A stretch of DNA of 64,000 bases from Rhynchosporium graminicola (GCA_900074885.1 FJUW01000007.1:1106704-1170703), one strand, 5' to 3'. Positions 27,673 through 40,764 are shown, counted from the stretch's first letter. Made by a program: numbers and translations. Notes: generated by a model not told the origin, from the sequence alone.

Positions 27673-27856
27673 AAGGAAATAAAAAGATAAGAAAAGAAGA
27701 AGAAGAGAGATAGAGTATAAGGCACCTTATATATATATACCGGTACTAGTCTGATACTATACCGAGTCGGACACTAGTTCTGCCGGGATACTTATGAACT
27801 TAGGCCCTAGTATCTATCCTTCTTCTCATGTGACCTTCAGGTGAGCTATCGTCATA
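27673..27856 (-). repeat. G2-A right (5') LTR, second piece
   Basis: 184 bp from AAGGAAATAAAAAG to GAGCTATCGTCATA. It completes the LTR begun at 20196-20279 and is followed by TSD AATAG. Confidence 0.88.
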
Positions 27857-30800
27857 AATAGGGAATACGCGCTACTTATCGCGTACTACTTTAGCTACTC
27901 CCTAGTATATACTATTAGCTTATTCTGCTTATAACTAGAGTTCCTTAAGCGATATAGAAGTAGTAGTAGTAGTATTATTATCTAGAGCGGCTTTATTAAC
28001 TATTTCGGGTTCTTCAACTTATAGGGGTTCGTTCTATAGTCGTAAGGCTTCTTTTTCTTCTTAGTATCTTCGATCTTATTATATTATAACCGGAGCTACT
28101 ACTATTATCCCTTATAGTAATAGCAGTTCTCGTAGTACTTTTAGCTTAATTAGTTAAACTAACTAGTACTAAAGTCGTTTATCTTCTATACTATAAGATA
28201 TATCTTATTCTTATTATAAGAGTATATTTATATATTTATTTTCTTTTCCTAGGATATAACTAATTATATAATTAAACTGCAAGAGAAATAATAACTATTG
28301 TATTTACTATTCCGTAAGCTATCGTACTATTATGAAAAACTCGAGGTTCTTATAATTAGTACGAATATAGAATTCTTATATACTTTTCAATTCGTACTAC
28401 TACTTCTTAAAGTAATATATAATTACTAATATTTCCTTATTATAGATTTCGTAGTTATATTCAGCTAGGGCGTTTTTCTTCGAGAAGAATACATAAGATT
28501 GTAAATATCCTCGGTTTTCGAATTATATAAGTACTTCTCTTACTATCTATCTAAAGGAGTTTATTTCGAGTATTATTTCTTAATTAGGGTTAAACTATAC
28601 TAGCGCAAGTCTAGTAGTAAATATATCTTTTAGCTTCTTAAACGCTTTATCTGCGGCTTTATTCTACTACTATAGCTAGTTCTTATAAGTAAGCTATATT
28701 AGTAATAGCGTGATCGTCGAGTAGTCTTTAATAAATATCCGATAGAAATTCGCAAATCCTAAGAAGCTTCGTACTCCTTTTACTAAGGTCGAGGGTTCCT
28801 ATTCTCGAATCGCTTATACTTTCCTAGGGTTTATTTAAATACCCTCTTTTATATTAATTATAAACCTAAGGTATTTTATTATTTATACTTCGAATTCGCA
28901 CTTATTAATATCGAGTTATAATCTAGCCTCGCGTAATCTTACTATAACTTTTACTACTTACTTTCGATAGTAATAGTAATTATTATCTATATAGATTAGA
29001 ATATTATTAATATAAGTAGAATAGAATTCGTCTAAGTAGTTATATAAGGTCTAATTAATATATTATTAAAATATACTTAGAGTATTCGCGAGTCTAAAAG
29101 GAGTTATTAACTACTTATATAAACTATATCTCGTGCGAAAAGCTATTTTCCATTTATTACTAGTAGTAATACGTATCTTATAGAATATAATAGTAATATC
29201 TAGTTTCGTAAACTATCTTACTTTTCTTATATTCCGGAGAGTCTTATAGATTAGTAGCAGTAAGTATTAATCTTTCTTTATAATTCGATTCAACTTATAA
29301 TAATCGATACAGAATCGTAAGCTATCTCTTAGTTTCTTTATAAATAAGATAGAAGTAATAGCAGGCGAATTACTAACTCGAATAAATCCTTTATCGAGTA
29401 GCTTTATAAGAGTCTTCTGTAATACTAAGAGTTTATCGCGAGATATATTATATAAGGGGCCCTATAGTACTATAAGTTCTTTACTATTATATTACTCGAG
29501 TTCGATCTTATAGTTAATTCTAGGACCTCGTAATAGTAGTAGTACGTCCGCCTTCTTATTTTTATATAAGTCGAGGTACTTATATAGCTAATTAGGAAGT
29601 TTTATTCGCAGGTTAGTTTTTATCTTTAGTATAAGCGCTTTTTAGATATCCGCTATACTTATTATAAATATTTATATCTTCTTACGTAATTATCCTTAAG
29701 TAAGCCTATTAAATACTATTACTAATACTGCGAAGTAGTTTAGCTCGTAATCCGGCTCCTATACTTAGTTACGTAGGGTCGTAGCAGTAGTATTAACGTA
29801 GTATTATAACTTCGGTACGATTATACGTATATTATTTTTCTTAAACTATAGTAATCCTAAAATCAAGTTATAGTTTTCTAAGCGTAATACTATATAGAAG
29901 AAAGCCTTAGCTTTCTTATACTCGTCGATATCTATTTCGATAACTGCTACTTCCGTAATAGGACTTCTCTTCCCTTCGAATAAACTTATCTTAATAGAGG
30001 AAATAGAGAAACGCTAGAGGCAGTAGCGAGTAATAAAGCGGGAATTAATAATACTATATAAAAAGTACTTAGTATTAAGTAGAGTTTTAGTATAATACTC
30101 TTTATTAATTATTATAAATACTAAGAAAGAAGCTCTATTTATTATATCCTTAAACTAATCCTAAGCTTCTATTACTATTACCTAATTAATCTCCTTCTAC
30201 TTCTATCAGCGATTTTCAATAGAAGCTATTCTTTTCCCGAGCTCTCTAACTCGGAACTCGATTCGTCTATCTCGACTACTTTTATCTTCGACTTCTTTAT
30301 CTTTATCTTAGCTATTACTATATAGCTTTTCTTCTTCTCGGTTTTAGCTAGCTTCATTTAATAGTTATAGATTATATATCTATCTTATCTATAGTAGAAG
30401 TAAAGTTATTCTGATTTCTATCTTTCGATCTCAATAGGACTTACTTATTAGAGTTCTTTTCTTATTATCGTAGCTATAGTAGTAATAGGAGTTACTTCTT
30501 ACTCTATCAGATCTATTATATATCGATCCGCCTCAGGGGACTATCCTTGTACTTACTTCTATTAGTCTATTCTAGCCGATAGCTCCTTAACTTCGATTAG
30601 CTAGTTACTAACTATTCGTAGTTATAAATAGTACTTTTCATATACTTATTCCTCTTTTATTCTGATTATACTATAGACTAAAGTAATAATAATAATAGCT
30701 TTTAAATAACTTTTCTTAATTATATCTACTTAGTCTTATCCCTCTGCTTCGAGGATCAGCTGATTAAAATTATTAAGGAACTCGTTTAAAGGATAAGCTC

Positions 30801-31480
30801 CTTACTTAATCTTATTTAGTTAGCTTATAGCTTTCTACTAGTAATAGGAGTTACGAAAGATAATAGCTATCTATTAGAATAGCTCCTCGACTATTAACTA
30901 TCCTTACTTCTAAGTGAAGCTTATCTAAAGGTAAATTCGTCCTGTAGCCTCGCTTAAGAGGCAGCTAAATACATATTATATCCTTTCCCTCTTATTACTA
31001 ATAGTAATAGTATCGATCTCTAGCTTCGCTCGTAGGATACCCTCGAATTAGAGGTATAAGGCTAGGTTAGTACTATCGAACTTTTCGGGTTTCGGTATAT
31101 ATTACTTAGTTATTATAAGTAGTTCCGAGGTTATCGATCGTATTATATCGATAGGAGTTAGTACTACTAGTAGTACTAGTAATGCATTTCGTCATGCTTC
31201 TATATCTTCGATCCTACTAGTTAGAATAGCAGTTATATTTACTTATTATACTACTAGCTTAGTAACTTATTATCTTTATGCCTCGAAGGCATCTAATAGC
31301 TACTGAGGGGGCTGTTCTTCTGCTATAGTGAACCGTATATTCTGGCGTCGTCGTAGTAGTCGTAAGTATACGTATAATAATAGTAAGGCCAGGGTATTAG
31401 TTTTCTTATGTACGCGTATTATCCATTACTCGAAAGCAGATCCTCCTTTATTTAATTAAGAATATCAGGCGTAAGTAAGA

Positions 31481-31690
31481 CAGCCGGATCTACTATATAT
31501 AGTCCGAGGCGTCTGTCTCCGTATCGTAAGTATACGTATAGCAATAGTAAGGCTAGGGTACTAGCTTTCTTACGCACGCGCAGATAAGGCAGCCGGATCT
31601 ACTATATATAGTCCGAGGCGTCTGTCTCTATATCTTAGGTGTGCGTATAGTAATAGTAGAGCTAGAGTACTAGCTTTCTTATACACGCGT
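31481..31690 (-). repeat. Tandem duplication in G1-B leader
   Basis: Two copies, about 110 bp apart, of a block starting AGCCGGATCTACTATATATA and running through GTCCGAGGCGTCTGTCT and a GTACTAGCTTTCTTA segment. The second copy has diverged by a few transitions. It lies between the 5' LTR and gag of G1-B. Confidence 0.65.
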
Positions 31691-31758
31691 ATTATCTACT
31701 GCTCGAAAGCAGATCCTCCTTTATTTAATTAAGAATATTAGGAATGAGTTAATTCTAA

Positions 31759-31975
31759 TATCATAAGGCGGATATAAAGTATATAGTATAAAAGCTCGTC
31801 TATATTATAAGGAGAATTAACTAAGGAGAGAAGGGAGGTATAGGATTCTCCCTTCGAAGGAAAGGTAATACCGCGGCCGCTAGTAGCAGTAGTATCGGTA
31901 CACGTATGACTATAAGTCAGGTACTAGTGTAGACGCCTCAGGCGTCAAGCATACTAAGGGGTGCAACCCGTCACA
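31759..31975 (-). repeat. G1-B right (5') LTR, 217 bp
   Basis: Ends GGGGTGCAACCCGTCACA, the least decayed G1 LTR end in the window, followed directly by TSD GCTTC. Confidence 0.87.
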
Positions 31976-33294
31976 GCTTCCTTACTAGCCGGCTTAGTAG
32001 CTCCTCTACTACTTCCTTTCTTAGGTATAGACTTATTACTATAAAGAGCTTAACCTGCTATCTTACTAGTAGAGTTACTCGCTCTTATCTTATTAGTAAT
32101 ATCTTCGATTAAACTAACTAAAGTTACTTCTAATTTGGACTTCTCGGTCGTATCTAGGTTATTACTAGAAGAAACTCTTAAGAGAGAACGTTATCTTTCA
32201 GCTTATATAAGCTACTTCTCTGAAACTATAGTAATAAATATAATTAGATACTATACTAGAGGTAGAGCTATTATTAAAGTCTCTAATTTGATAATTAAGA
32301 GCTTAAAAGCGATAATAAACTTCTCTAGGGAGTTGAAATTATTATACTAGAGCTTAACGTAATCTTATATAGCGTTATATACTAGTATATTACTACTTTC
32401 TTCGTACTGCGCTTATAAAGCCTTCTATATATCTAATGCGATAGTTTTACTAGTTATATACGCGAGAGGTCCGGCTTTATAATTTAACGTAATTACTAGC
32501 TTTATTTAACTCTCTTTAGACTCCTAATCTTATTACTTCTTAAGTACTTTATCGTTAATATTATCGTTCTATTTATCTACCTCTTTAGGCATATAGTCAC
32601 GCGACTTAACGTTAAGAAACTTACTAATTCTATTAGTTTTAGTAATATTTAGTACTTTATCTCTCTATTTCGTATAGTTCTCTTCTCTCTTAAGCTTATA
32701 GCTATCTACTAAGTTCAAAGATATAGAGCTACTTATCTTCTTACGTTTATACAGCTCTTCTAGCGTAGTTATAATAATAGGTTCCGATTCCGGGTCTTCC
32801 GGATCCTCTGGATAGTCCTGGGACGTTGATTTAGCGTCTGCAGAGGGTAAATCGGGTATATTTTGAGTCCTGGGGACTTAGGTAGGTTCCGGCGCTAGCG
32901 CGGAAAACTCTGCACCTCGAGATACGATAATTTCGGAATTATCGACTTTAACTGCTATACGAGTACAAGTATTAAGTACTATACGGCTTGTTTATAGTAT
33001 CTCTTTAATAGAGCTAGAGTTATCGGAGTACACTTCTTCGACTTCTTCTAATAATAGTAGCGTAAGTGCGACAGCTAAAGAACTCTCTCCACTAGCACTC
33101 TGCGCGACTATATTTGCTATAGAAAGACGCGCTAGTTTAACTAACTATACGCGTATACTATACCTTAATCGGAAGCTCGCAACTTAGATCTCTACCCTTA
33201 GTACTGAGAAATAGTTCGACGCTTACTATTAAGAATCATAGTACTACTACTTCTTTAAGTACTACTCTACTTCTGGCTATCGGGGCTCATAACC

Positions 33295-33472
33295 TATCGC
33301 AAGGTTACGTTAATCTTCAGAGTAAGGTATAGAGTAGTTAAATGTTATTAGTTATATTACAGTACTAATTACTATGGAGAATCGACAGAAGATATTATCT
33401 AGGAATATCCGCACGGACCATTCACGTGATTACAGTCACCTGATCCATGCCAAGACCCATATCCTCGCAACA
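33295..33472 (-). repeat. C1 right (5') LTR, 178 bp
   Basis: Begins TATCGCAAGGTTACG and ends CATATCCTCGCAACA, followed by TSD AATTA. It pairs with 6978-7155. Confidence 0.88.
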
Positions 33473-34484
33473 AATTATATATAACAGACTATTATTAATT
33501 AACGCAGAAGCTATAGTAAAGTAGTTTATACGAGTTTACTTTAGATAATACGTATTACTACGCGTAATTATATTCGACTAAGGGAAATAGTTCGTCGGAA
33601 TATTATAGATACGGGTATATACTTTACTAGGGATTACGCGACGCCTCTCTATAGCTTACTACCCGGAAACTAATAGCTCTATAGAGAGAATGAATTAGAT
33701 ACTAGAGATATATTTATATATATTCGTAGACTTTGCATAAGACGATTAGTTTAACGTACTATTATTAGTAGAGGTAGTAATTAATAACTAAGACGCTATA
33801 TTAATAGAAGTAAGCTCTTTCTTTCTGACTTATAGTTATTACGTATAATATATCGATTTGAATATCGAAGACGAACCTACTATTACTACTAACTGCTTAC
33901 TTATTTAAAAGGCGGATATAATCTTAAAGAAGCTATAAGACGCTAAGGAATAAGTATAGATAATAATAGTAGTAGTATAATAGGTTTAGGAGAAGGTTAC
34001 TAACTACTACTACTAATAAGCCCTAGAGTTTAAAGTCGGAGATAAAGTCTAGTTAAGTTTACAGAATATTCATACGAATCGACCTGCGAAGAAACTCGAT
34101 ATAAAGTAAGCTAAGTATATAATACTCGAAGCAGTAGAGTCGTATAGCTACTACTTAGATATTACACTAGAAATATATAATATTTTTTATATATAGCTAT
34201 TACGCTTAGCTACTACTGACTTATTACTAAGCTAAGTATAAGATAACTTATAGCTACTACTACTACTAATAGCGAACGAAGACAAGTTCGAAGTAGAAGA
34301 AATCCTAGTAGAGAGATCTTTTCGAAGGGGAAGCTAAAGGAAAAAGAAGTATCTAATTAAATAGATAAGTTATATAAGGCTAATATAGGAATCGGAAGTA
34401 GCTCTTACTATTACTATAGCACTTGATAAGTAGAAGGAGAAGAACAGACTCGATAGCCCTACCCTCGAAACGGAAGGAGAGTAA

Positions 34485-34701
34485 TATAATAGGTTATATC
34501 CGTTAGTATACTTAACGCCTAAGGCGTCTACGCTAGTATCTAACTTATAGTCATACGTATACCGATATTACTACTACTAGCGGCTGTAGTATTACCCTTT
34601 CTTCGAAGGGAGATTCCTATACCTCCTTTCTCTTCTTAGTTAATTCTCCTTATAATATAAACGAGCTTTTATATTATATACTTTATATTCGCCCTGTGAT
34701 A
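34485..34701 (+). repeat. G1-A right LTR, 217 bp
   Basis: Begins TATAATAGGTTATATCCG, the RIP-altered form of the LTR start TGTGACGGGTTGCACC, and ends GCCCTGTGATA, followed by TSD CGATC. Confidence 0.87.
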
Positions 34702-37700
34702 CGATCTTATATCTATTATAAGAATAAGAAGAAGAATTATAAGAATTTATAAGTTTTTCTTAAGTTCTATACGAAAATAATTAGCTTATATAATAATCCT
34801 TAAATCTCTTATATTATTTACTATATTTAGACTTATTTTATAATAATAATAAATAAGTATTATATTATACTTATTTTTTATTACTTTATACTTTATTTAG
34901 AAATAAAGCTTATATTAATCTTATTAAAGTCTTAAATTAAAGTCTTAAAAGCTTAGAAAGCTCTTAAGCTCTTTTAATCCTCTAGTCTTCTCTAGTCTTC
35001 TCTTTATATAAGTTTATTTAGTTCCTACTTATTTCTTATTAATAACTTATATTTTTTAGTCTTTTAGCTTTTAAGATTATTATTTCTATTATTATTATTA
35101 TTACTTAATAGAATTAAATATAAGTAATTATTAAACTCTACTTATTTCTTATTAGCTTATTCTCTTTTAGTACTAAAGGAATACTACTAGCTCTTATTTT
35201 AGGACTCTACTAAGCTTCTTAAGAGCTTTATAAGAGATATAATAGAATATATATCTTTTCTATAATATTATCTTCTTAAGAATTTAAAAATATAAAATTA
35301 AATTCTAAAATTAATCTTCTTTTTCTTTTCCTTTTTTATTTTATAAAAATATAACTGTTTTTATCTGAAAACACTTAGATCCTAATTAAATTATATTAGA
35401 AATTCTCCTTTCTTTTTTTATTTCTATAAATAACTCTTTTCTTAATATTTCCTTTAAAATCTATTTATTCTTATTTAAAGTTTTAAAATTTTTTTTTTTT
35501 TTTCTTTTCTTATTTAAATAAAAGTTTATTATATATATATTAATATTCTTATACTTTAGCTTATATTTATCTAAAGCTATAAAATCTATTAAGTTTTCTA
35601 AAGGTTCTTATATTAGTTTATAATAACTTAACTATTTTATAAGTACTTCTTTAAACTTTCTCTTTTCTCTTTTCTTATCTATTATATAAAAGATCTATTC
35701 TATTAAAAACTCTTTATATATCTTAAATAGAACTAGATCTAATTATTTATTATTAGTCTCTTATTCTATTAAGAGGTTATTATTAATAAGTTATAATAAA
35801 TCCGTATAAAATACTAAATAAATATTCCTAAGGATCTTAGATAATTATATAAATAATAGCGAAGGTACTTCTTTTATTATATATTTAGTATATTTAGTAT
35901 TTAAGCTCTTCTTCGGATAATCTATTTAATAGTTATATAAGTTTAATTATACTTTATTACTCTTCTAATAGATTAATATTAAAGTTCTAGTTTTATTAGT
36001 ATTATTCTTCTATTTCTATATAACTTTAGTTATATTTACTTAATATAATTTTATAATATTCTTTACCTTAATAATAAAAACTTTAGCTCTTTTATTCGAC
36101 TTAAGTTTAGTATTTTCCTTAGTCTCTAGTTCTAATAATATAGGAAATAGCGCTTTATAGCTATATATTATAAAGAATAGACTTATCTCGAATCCTACTT
36201 AATATTAGCTATTTAATACGAGTTATATTATAGGAAGCTATTTCTTCTAGTCTAATTACTCTTAGTTAATAAAATTTCATAAATAAGCTTATACTTTTTA
36301 ATTTAGTCTCTTTAAGCTTTTATCTATTTATAAGTAATATATAAAGCTTAATCTCTAATATACGCTTAAAAGTCGATAAAATATTTTCTAGAGTATACTT
36401 ATCTAATTCGTTCCTCTATCGCTTATAATAGCTCTTAGTATACTATAGTAATATACCTAGTAGTTTATAAACCTCTTTATATACTCTTCTGCTTTTATAC
36501 TAAGTATTACCTTTAATATAATAGACTTACTTAATCTATTCTTAATTACCTAAAGGTATTAGTTCCCTTAAGAGTTTAGTAAATCGATTATAAAGTCTAT
36601 TAAGATCTTCTAGAAGAATTAGTTAAGTACTAGTAGTAGTTAAAAGAGTTTATATTTATATTCCTTTTATATCTTATTTCTTTTATAATAATTATAATTC
36701 CTTAAGAATTATTAAATATACTTCAATTATAAAAGCTAGTAGAATTACCTTCTTAATATAAAAGCGATAGAGTTCTTATTAGAATACTTATATACTAATA
36801 CGTTATAAATAGATTAGAATAACTTTATTCTTAATATATTATCTCTTATTATATCGTCTATAAAGTCTATAGAATATATAGTTCTTAGTACTTATAATTT
36901 ACCTTAATAATATAGTATTTCTTTCGTATTAATACTATAGTTTCCTACTTATACTTTAAGCTTAATTTCGCTAAGTAAAGACTAAGCTTTACTCTAAATA
37001 ATATAAAGTATAGTTTTATATATTATATTATTTTTAATTACTTTTTCTTAGTATTTATTTAGTTATTTATCTTAGAAGAGTCTCTTAGAGTCTGACTAAT
37101 TAGTAGAAGAGATTATATCGGATTATATTACTAGAGTATCTAATATTATAATAACTAGAGCTATTATTATATTAAATTATATCGCTAGGAATTCTAATAC
37201 TATAATAATAACTACTACTTCTGCTAACTCCTTATTAAGTACTCACTAGTTTTTTATAGAATCCGGTTCGAGAAATCTATAGAATCGAAACTTTCTATTA
37301 TCTTTACTTAATATATCTTACTCTTTTCGTAATAAGGCGTCTAGAATAATCGCTTTACTTCTTAAGTGAAATACTAAAGAGAACTAGAATATAGCTAAAG
37401 TCTTATATTAGTATATCTATTATTCTAATAATTATCTTTTTATTATAAAATATTCTAAGTTCTTATAATCTATTTAAATTATAAAAGAGTATATTAACTT
37501 TAGTTTAAAAGCTTATAACTTTAAGCTAAATACTATTATAAGTATTTTTTTATTATAGATATTATAATTAATTTCGACTTTATTTAGCTTTCGTAAGAAA
37601 AATCTAATAAAGCGAAAGACTTTATTCTTTTCTTATAGAAGCGCGCTTTCTAATATAAACTTATTATAATTAGTTTCTAGGAATATAAGTACTTCTAAGT

Positions 37701-40580
37701 CTTATTATATTATTATAAGTATTTTTATAATTTTTATTTTTAAGGTCTCGAATACTTCTTTCTCTTATTTTCCCTGAGAGAATAGTATTCTCTTATTAAT
37801 AAGCGTAATTAAGAGCTTAGCTATCTTTAAATAATTTAATATAACCTTTTTATAAAAGTTAATAAACTTATTAAATTATTTAATTTCTTTTATTATTATA
37901 AGTAATTTCTAGTTTTTAATTACTTTTACTTTTTCTAAGTTAAGTCTTACTCTTTTTCTATTAGTATATATAATAAATCTTAAGTATTTAATTATCTTCT
38001 TAATAAACTTACTCTTTCTAATATTAAGAAATAAGCTTTTATCCTAAAGCTTCTAGAGTATAGTTCGTACTTTTACTAGATAATTATCTTTTAATCTATT
38101 AGAAAATATAATAATATTATCTATATATATAGATATATATTTACTAAGTTCCTTCTATAGTAAACTATTTATATACTACTAGAAAGTAGCTAGCGCTCTT
38201 AATAAACTGAACGGATATATAAGCTACTTAAATAAACCGAAGTAAGTATAGAATACTATTTTATATTTATAGCTTTTAGCTATTCGAATCATATAGAAAG
38301 CTAAAATAATATTTACTTTAGTTAATTACTTAGACCTCGTAAGAAAACGAAAAGTCTCTAATATAAGTAATAAGAAGTACTAATCTAGTATTATAATTAT
38401 ATTTAATACTCGATAATTATAATAGAAATATAAGCTTCCCTTAGGTTTCCTTATAAAAAGGATAAGTACTAAAGTTTCTAATATACTTTCTCGAACATAT
38501 CCTTTTTCTAATAAGTTATTTAGCGATTTCCTTAGTACTAAGAGTTCGTCCTTCGATATATTATATAGTAGCTCTTATAATAGTATTAGCTAAGATCTAT
38601 TAAGTTACTTATAGATCCCGATCTAATAATTAATTCCTAAGTAATAAGATATTAGGTTATTCGCTTCCTATTAGAAAATAATAGAGCTATATCCTTAAGC
38701 TCTAGTAAAAGAAGCCTTTTAAGTTCCTTTATTATTAACTCTACTTTCTTCGATATTACCTTTTTAATATTATTTAGCGATATTATAGCTATTATTATTA
38801 ATATATCGGAGTCCGATATATATAAGAGCTACGAGTCTTCGCGACTCCTATAGTTACGCCCCTCTAATATCTATTATTATACTATACTATAATAGAACTA
38901 ATACTTCTCTAGCGTAATCTATACTTTATTATTTATTTTCTAAGGATTTCCTAGTATAATTAGAAAGGATAAGTTAGCGATAATATAAGCGTAAACCGAT
39001 TACTTATATCTTATAATATCTATTTAGAAAGATATAACTTTTTCTATTTTCGTATCCCTTAGTAATTTAGATACGCCTTTTACTTTATAAGTCTTATTAC
39101 TAATATAGTAGAGACTAAGACTATTCGCTAAGTCTTTATTAATTATAATATAATACTAGTAGCTTTTATTAATAAGAGTAAATATTCCGAAAGTATTTTA
39201 AAAGATTATATTTATATATATAAAGTTTCTATTTATAATCTTCTTAAATTCACTTTATCTTTCTATTAATACTCCTTTCTCTTTTATCTTCTGATTTCGA
39301 GCGAGAGCTAGTCTTTTCCCGACTTTTCTTTATTAGAATCCTTATACTTATTATTATCCTCTAGTAGTAAGCCTAACTCGACTAAGCTAATAGTTATAGG
39401 CTTTATAGCTACGCTATAAGTATAATCGCGGATATAATATCTAGCTATTCTATATTAATAATAGAGTCTTTTCTTATAGTAATATTCTCTTTCCGCTTTA
39501 TCGATCTATTTAGCTTTCTATTTACCTCTTATATTCTTATAATATCCTTTATTATCCGGGCAGTCTCTTTTAATAAATATTAAGACTATTATAATATCTT
39601 TATTAGTATCTACTCTAAGTATTAAGGAAGAACTCGCTATATATAAGCTAACTATTATATATAATCCGGAGTTCTTATTCCTTTCCTTTTACTTCTTATT
39701 AGCTAATTTAAATTAATCTATCTCCTCGAGGTTTATAATAATATATTCTACCTCCCTTAAGAACTAATAGTAGTTTACTATCTTAGTTATAGAAGCTATA
39801 TATATTTAAATAGGATTTAAGAAAGTATTCTTTAAGTAATTAATTTTTATATTATTCTCTTAGCTTTCCTTACTTATACTAAGTAGGAGTCTATCGAATT
39901 CTAATTAGTATTTATACTAAAGTTATCCTATAGAATACTTAAGATTTAATAATTATTCTAACGCTTTAGCTTATTTATTACTATCTGCGAAGACCTCCTC
40001 GAGTCGCGCGAAGAAATACTTAAGAGCTTTACCTTTTATCGCGTCTCCTTTCTCCTAAAAATACTACATTCGAATTCGTTCTCGAGAGGGAAAGATATTA
40101 TAAATAATATCTTAATAATAATTAGTAAATAGTATTAGTTTTAATATAAAGCGAACTTAATAAGAGCTTCTAATCCTAAGTAAATAGTCCCGAAAGGTAT
40201 CTGCTTTATTATCTTAGGATAATAGCTTCTAACTTATAAGAGCTAACTTTTCTTTATTAGGGTTCGAGCGAGATATTAATATAATTAACTCGATTAGAGC
40301 TTTTATTAGCGAGTTAGTCGTATATCCTTACTACTATTATTCGGGCTCTTATTAGCTCTATCGCTAATATCTCTCCGCTTCTTATTAAGCGGACCGCGCT
40401 AAGGCTAGCTCGGTCTCTATTAGTTATTAGCGCTAGTATATCTTGTTTATAGCTTATACTAGTTCTACTTAAGTTATTATATATTCCGCTTACGAGTTAG
40501 TATTTAGCGCTAGTATTATAACGCTCTTTAGCGTAGACTAGTCAGGAGTATTTAACTCTATTTATTTTAATCGAACTTAA
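34702..40580 (-). pseudogene. G4 gag-pol relic
   Basis: Nearly pure A+T sequence with no useful open frame. Minus-strand translation near 38470-37900 gives a gypsy RT series (KPKGSLYF-YNYR, VNIILAFY, FGLFK, IYIDNIIIFSN), which fixes family and direction. Plus-strand T runs near 35480 and 35330 and the stretch 34710-35600 show no coding signal in any frame. The rest is assigned by continuity with the RT and the LTR at 40581. Confidence 0.7.
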
Positions 40581-40764
40581 TATTATAAGTAAATAATATA
40601 TATATAAGAATTTATAGTAGTATTTAATAAGTTCGATAAGGAGAGAGTACGAATCTAACCGGAAGCCGCAAGGAAGAGTACGTAGTACTAAGGCTTAACC
40701 GAGCCTTAGTTAGCGAGTCGTACTAGTAATACTAGCATCATAACCTAAGGGCTTAACCCTTATA
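40581..40764 (-). repeat. G4 right (5') LTR, 184 bp
   Basis: Begins TATTATAAGTAAATAATA and ends CTTAACCCTTATA. It is better preserved than the left LTR in its middle (GAAGCCGCAAGGAAGAG). Confidence 0.8.

Larger units (their letters stand above)
12686..27856 (-). mobile_element. G2-A, Ty3/gypsy element interrupted by G2-B, TSD AATAG
   Basis: Reverse-orientation gypsy element inserted in G1-B, with an exact TSD AATAG (12681-12685 and 27857-27861). The left LTR is 12686-12953 (268 bp). The right LTR is split into 20196-20279 and 27673-27856, which sum to exactly 268 bp, because G2-B landed inside it. The plus-strand run TTACCCCCCCCCC after the left LTR is the complement of its polypurine tract. 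The internal region (12954-20195) is a decayed gag-pol on the minus strand plus about 1.6 kb next to the 3' LTR that carries an antisense frame (separate entry). The 64-codon frame at 12628-12822 lies across the LTR edge and is repeated in the other G2 LTRs, so it is not a gene. Confidence 0.9.
11045..31975 (-). mobile_element. G1-B, second G1 gypsy element, TSD GCTTC
   Basis: Reverse-orientation G1 element with 217-bp LTRs at 11045-11261 and 31759-31975 and an exact TSD GCTTC (11040-11044 and 31976-31980). Internal parts are 11262-12685 (integrase end and polypurine tract, CCCCCCTCCCG on the plus strand) and 27857-31758 (leader, gag, RT, RNase H). Sequence either side of the G2-A insertion is continuous in G1-A near 6560, which confirms the order of events. 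The leader at about 31480-31690 contains a tandem duplication of roughly 110 bp not seen in G1-A. The frames are closed by RIP-type stops. Confidence 0.88.
6978..33472 (-). mobile_element. C1, Ty1/copia-type element interrupted by G1-B, TSD AATTA
   Basis: Two 178-bp LTRs (6978-7155 and 33295-33472) and an exact AATTA duplication (6973-6977 and 33473-33477). The internal sequence, on the minus strand, is 7156-11044 plus 31976-33294. The best-preserved piece is at 9956-10243, where a 95-codon frame reads as part of a copia integrase core (DEIYIDIIYLKPKG, then IFLYTYSTRKWAFI and a KKS block). RT and RNase H of the copia type follow to the left (about 7400-9000), and gag sequence lies at 31981-33290. 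It is less decayed than G1-A. The 71-codon frame on the plus strand at 32135-32350 is a shadow within its gag. Confidence 0.85.
2595..34701 (+). mobile_element. G1-A, Ty3/gypsy element interrupted by C1, TSD CGATC
   Basis: A forward gypsy element with 217-bp LTRs (2595-2811 and 34485-34701) and an exact TSD CGATC (2590-2594 and 34702-34706). The internal region is 2812-6977 plus 33473-34484. In order I see a leader, a decayed gag (about 3290-3900), protease/RT (a YIDY-RGLNR-like block near 5110 and SYINNIL-like block near 5410), RNase H (FSKKNALAKYNYEIY-like block near 5940) and integrase running across the C1 insertion to about 34200. A polypurine tract ending GTAA precedes the right LTR. 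Every frame is full of stops. The right LTR differs from the left mainly by C-to-T and G-to-A changes, the RIP pattern. The copia-type element C1 was inserted in its integrase. Confidence 0.88.
1815..40764 (-). mobile_element. G4, decayed Ty3/gypsy element, outermost of the nest
   Basis: Two 184-bp LTRs (1815-1998 and 40581-40764) bound internal sequence at 1999-2594 and 34702-40580. The left LTR is followed by a purine-rich tract read on the minus strand (AGAGGAGAGGAGTAA), as expected at the 3' LTR of a minus-strand element. Minus-strand conceptual translation at about 38470-37900 gives a recognisable gypsy reverse transcriptase with many stops (KPKG-L-F-YNYR, then KVNI-AF and YIDNIIIFS). 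Integrase-like sequence is expected further left. The internal part is even more AT-rich than the other elements, so it has probably been exposed to RIP longest. The bases beside the two LTRs (AATCT and TAGAT) do not match, so no TSD is seen. The element is non-functional. Confidence 0.75.

Noticed and set aside
27531..27713. Membrane-like 60-codon frame, also at 12628-12822 on the other strand
   Set aside because: Both lie in G2 LTRs; hydrophobicity comes from pyrimidine-rich LTR sequence.
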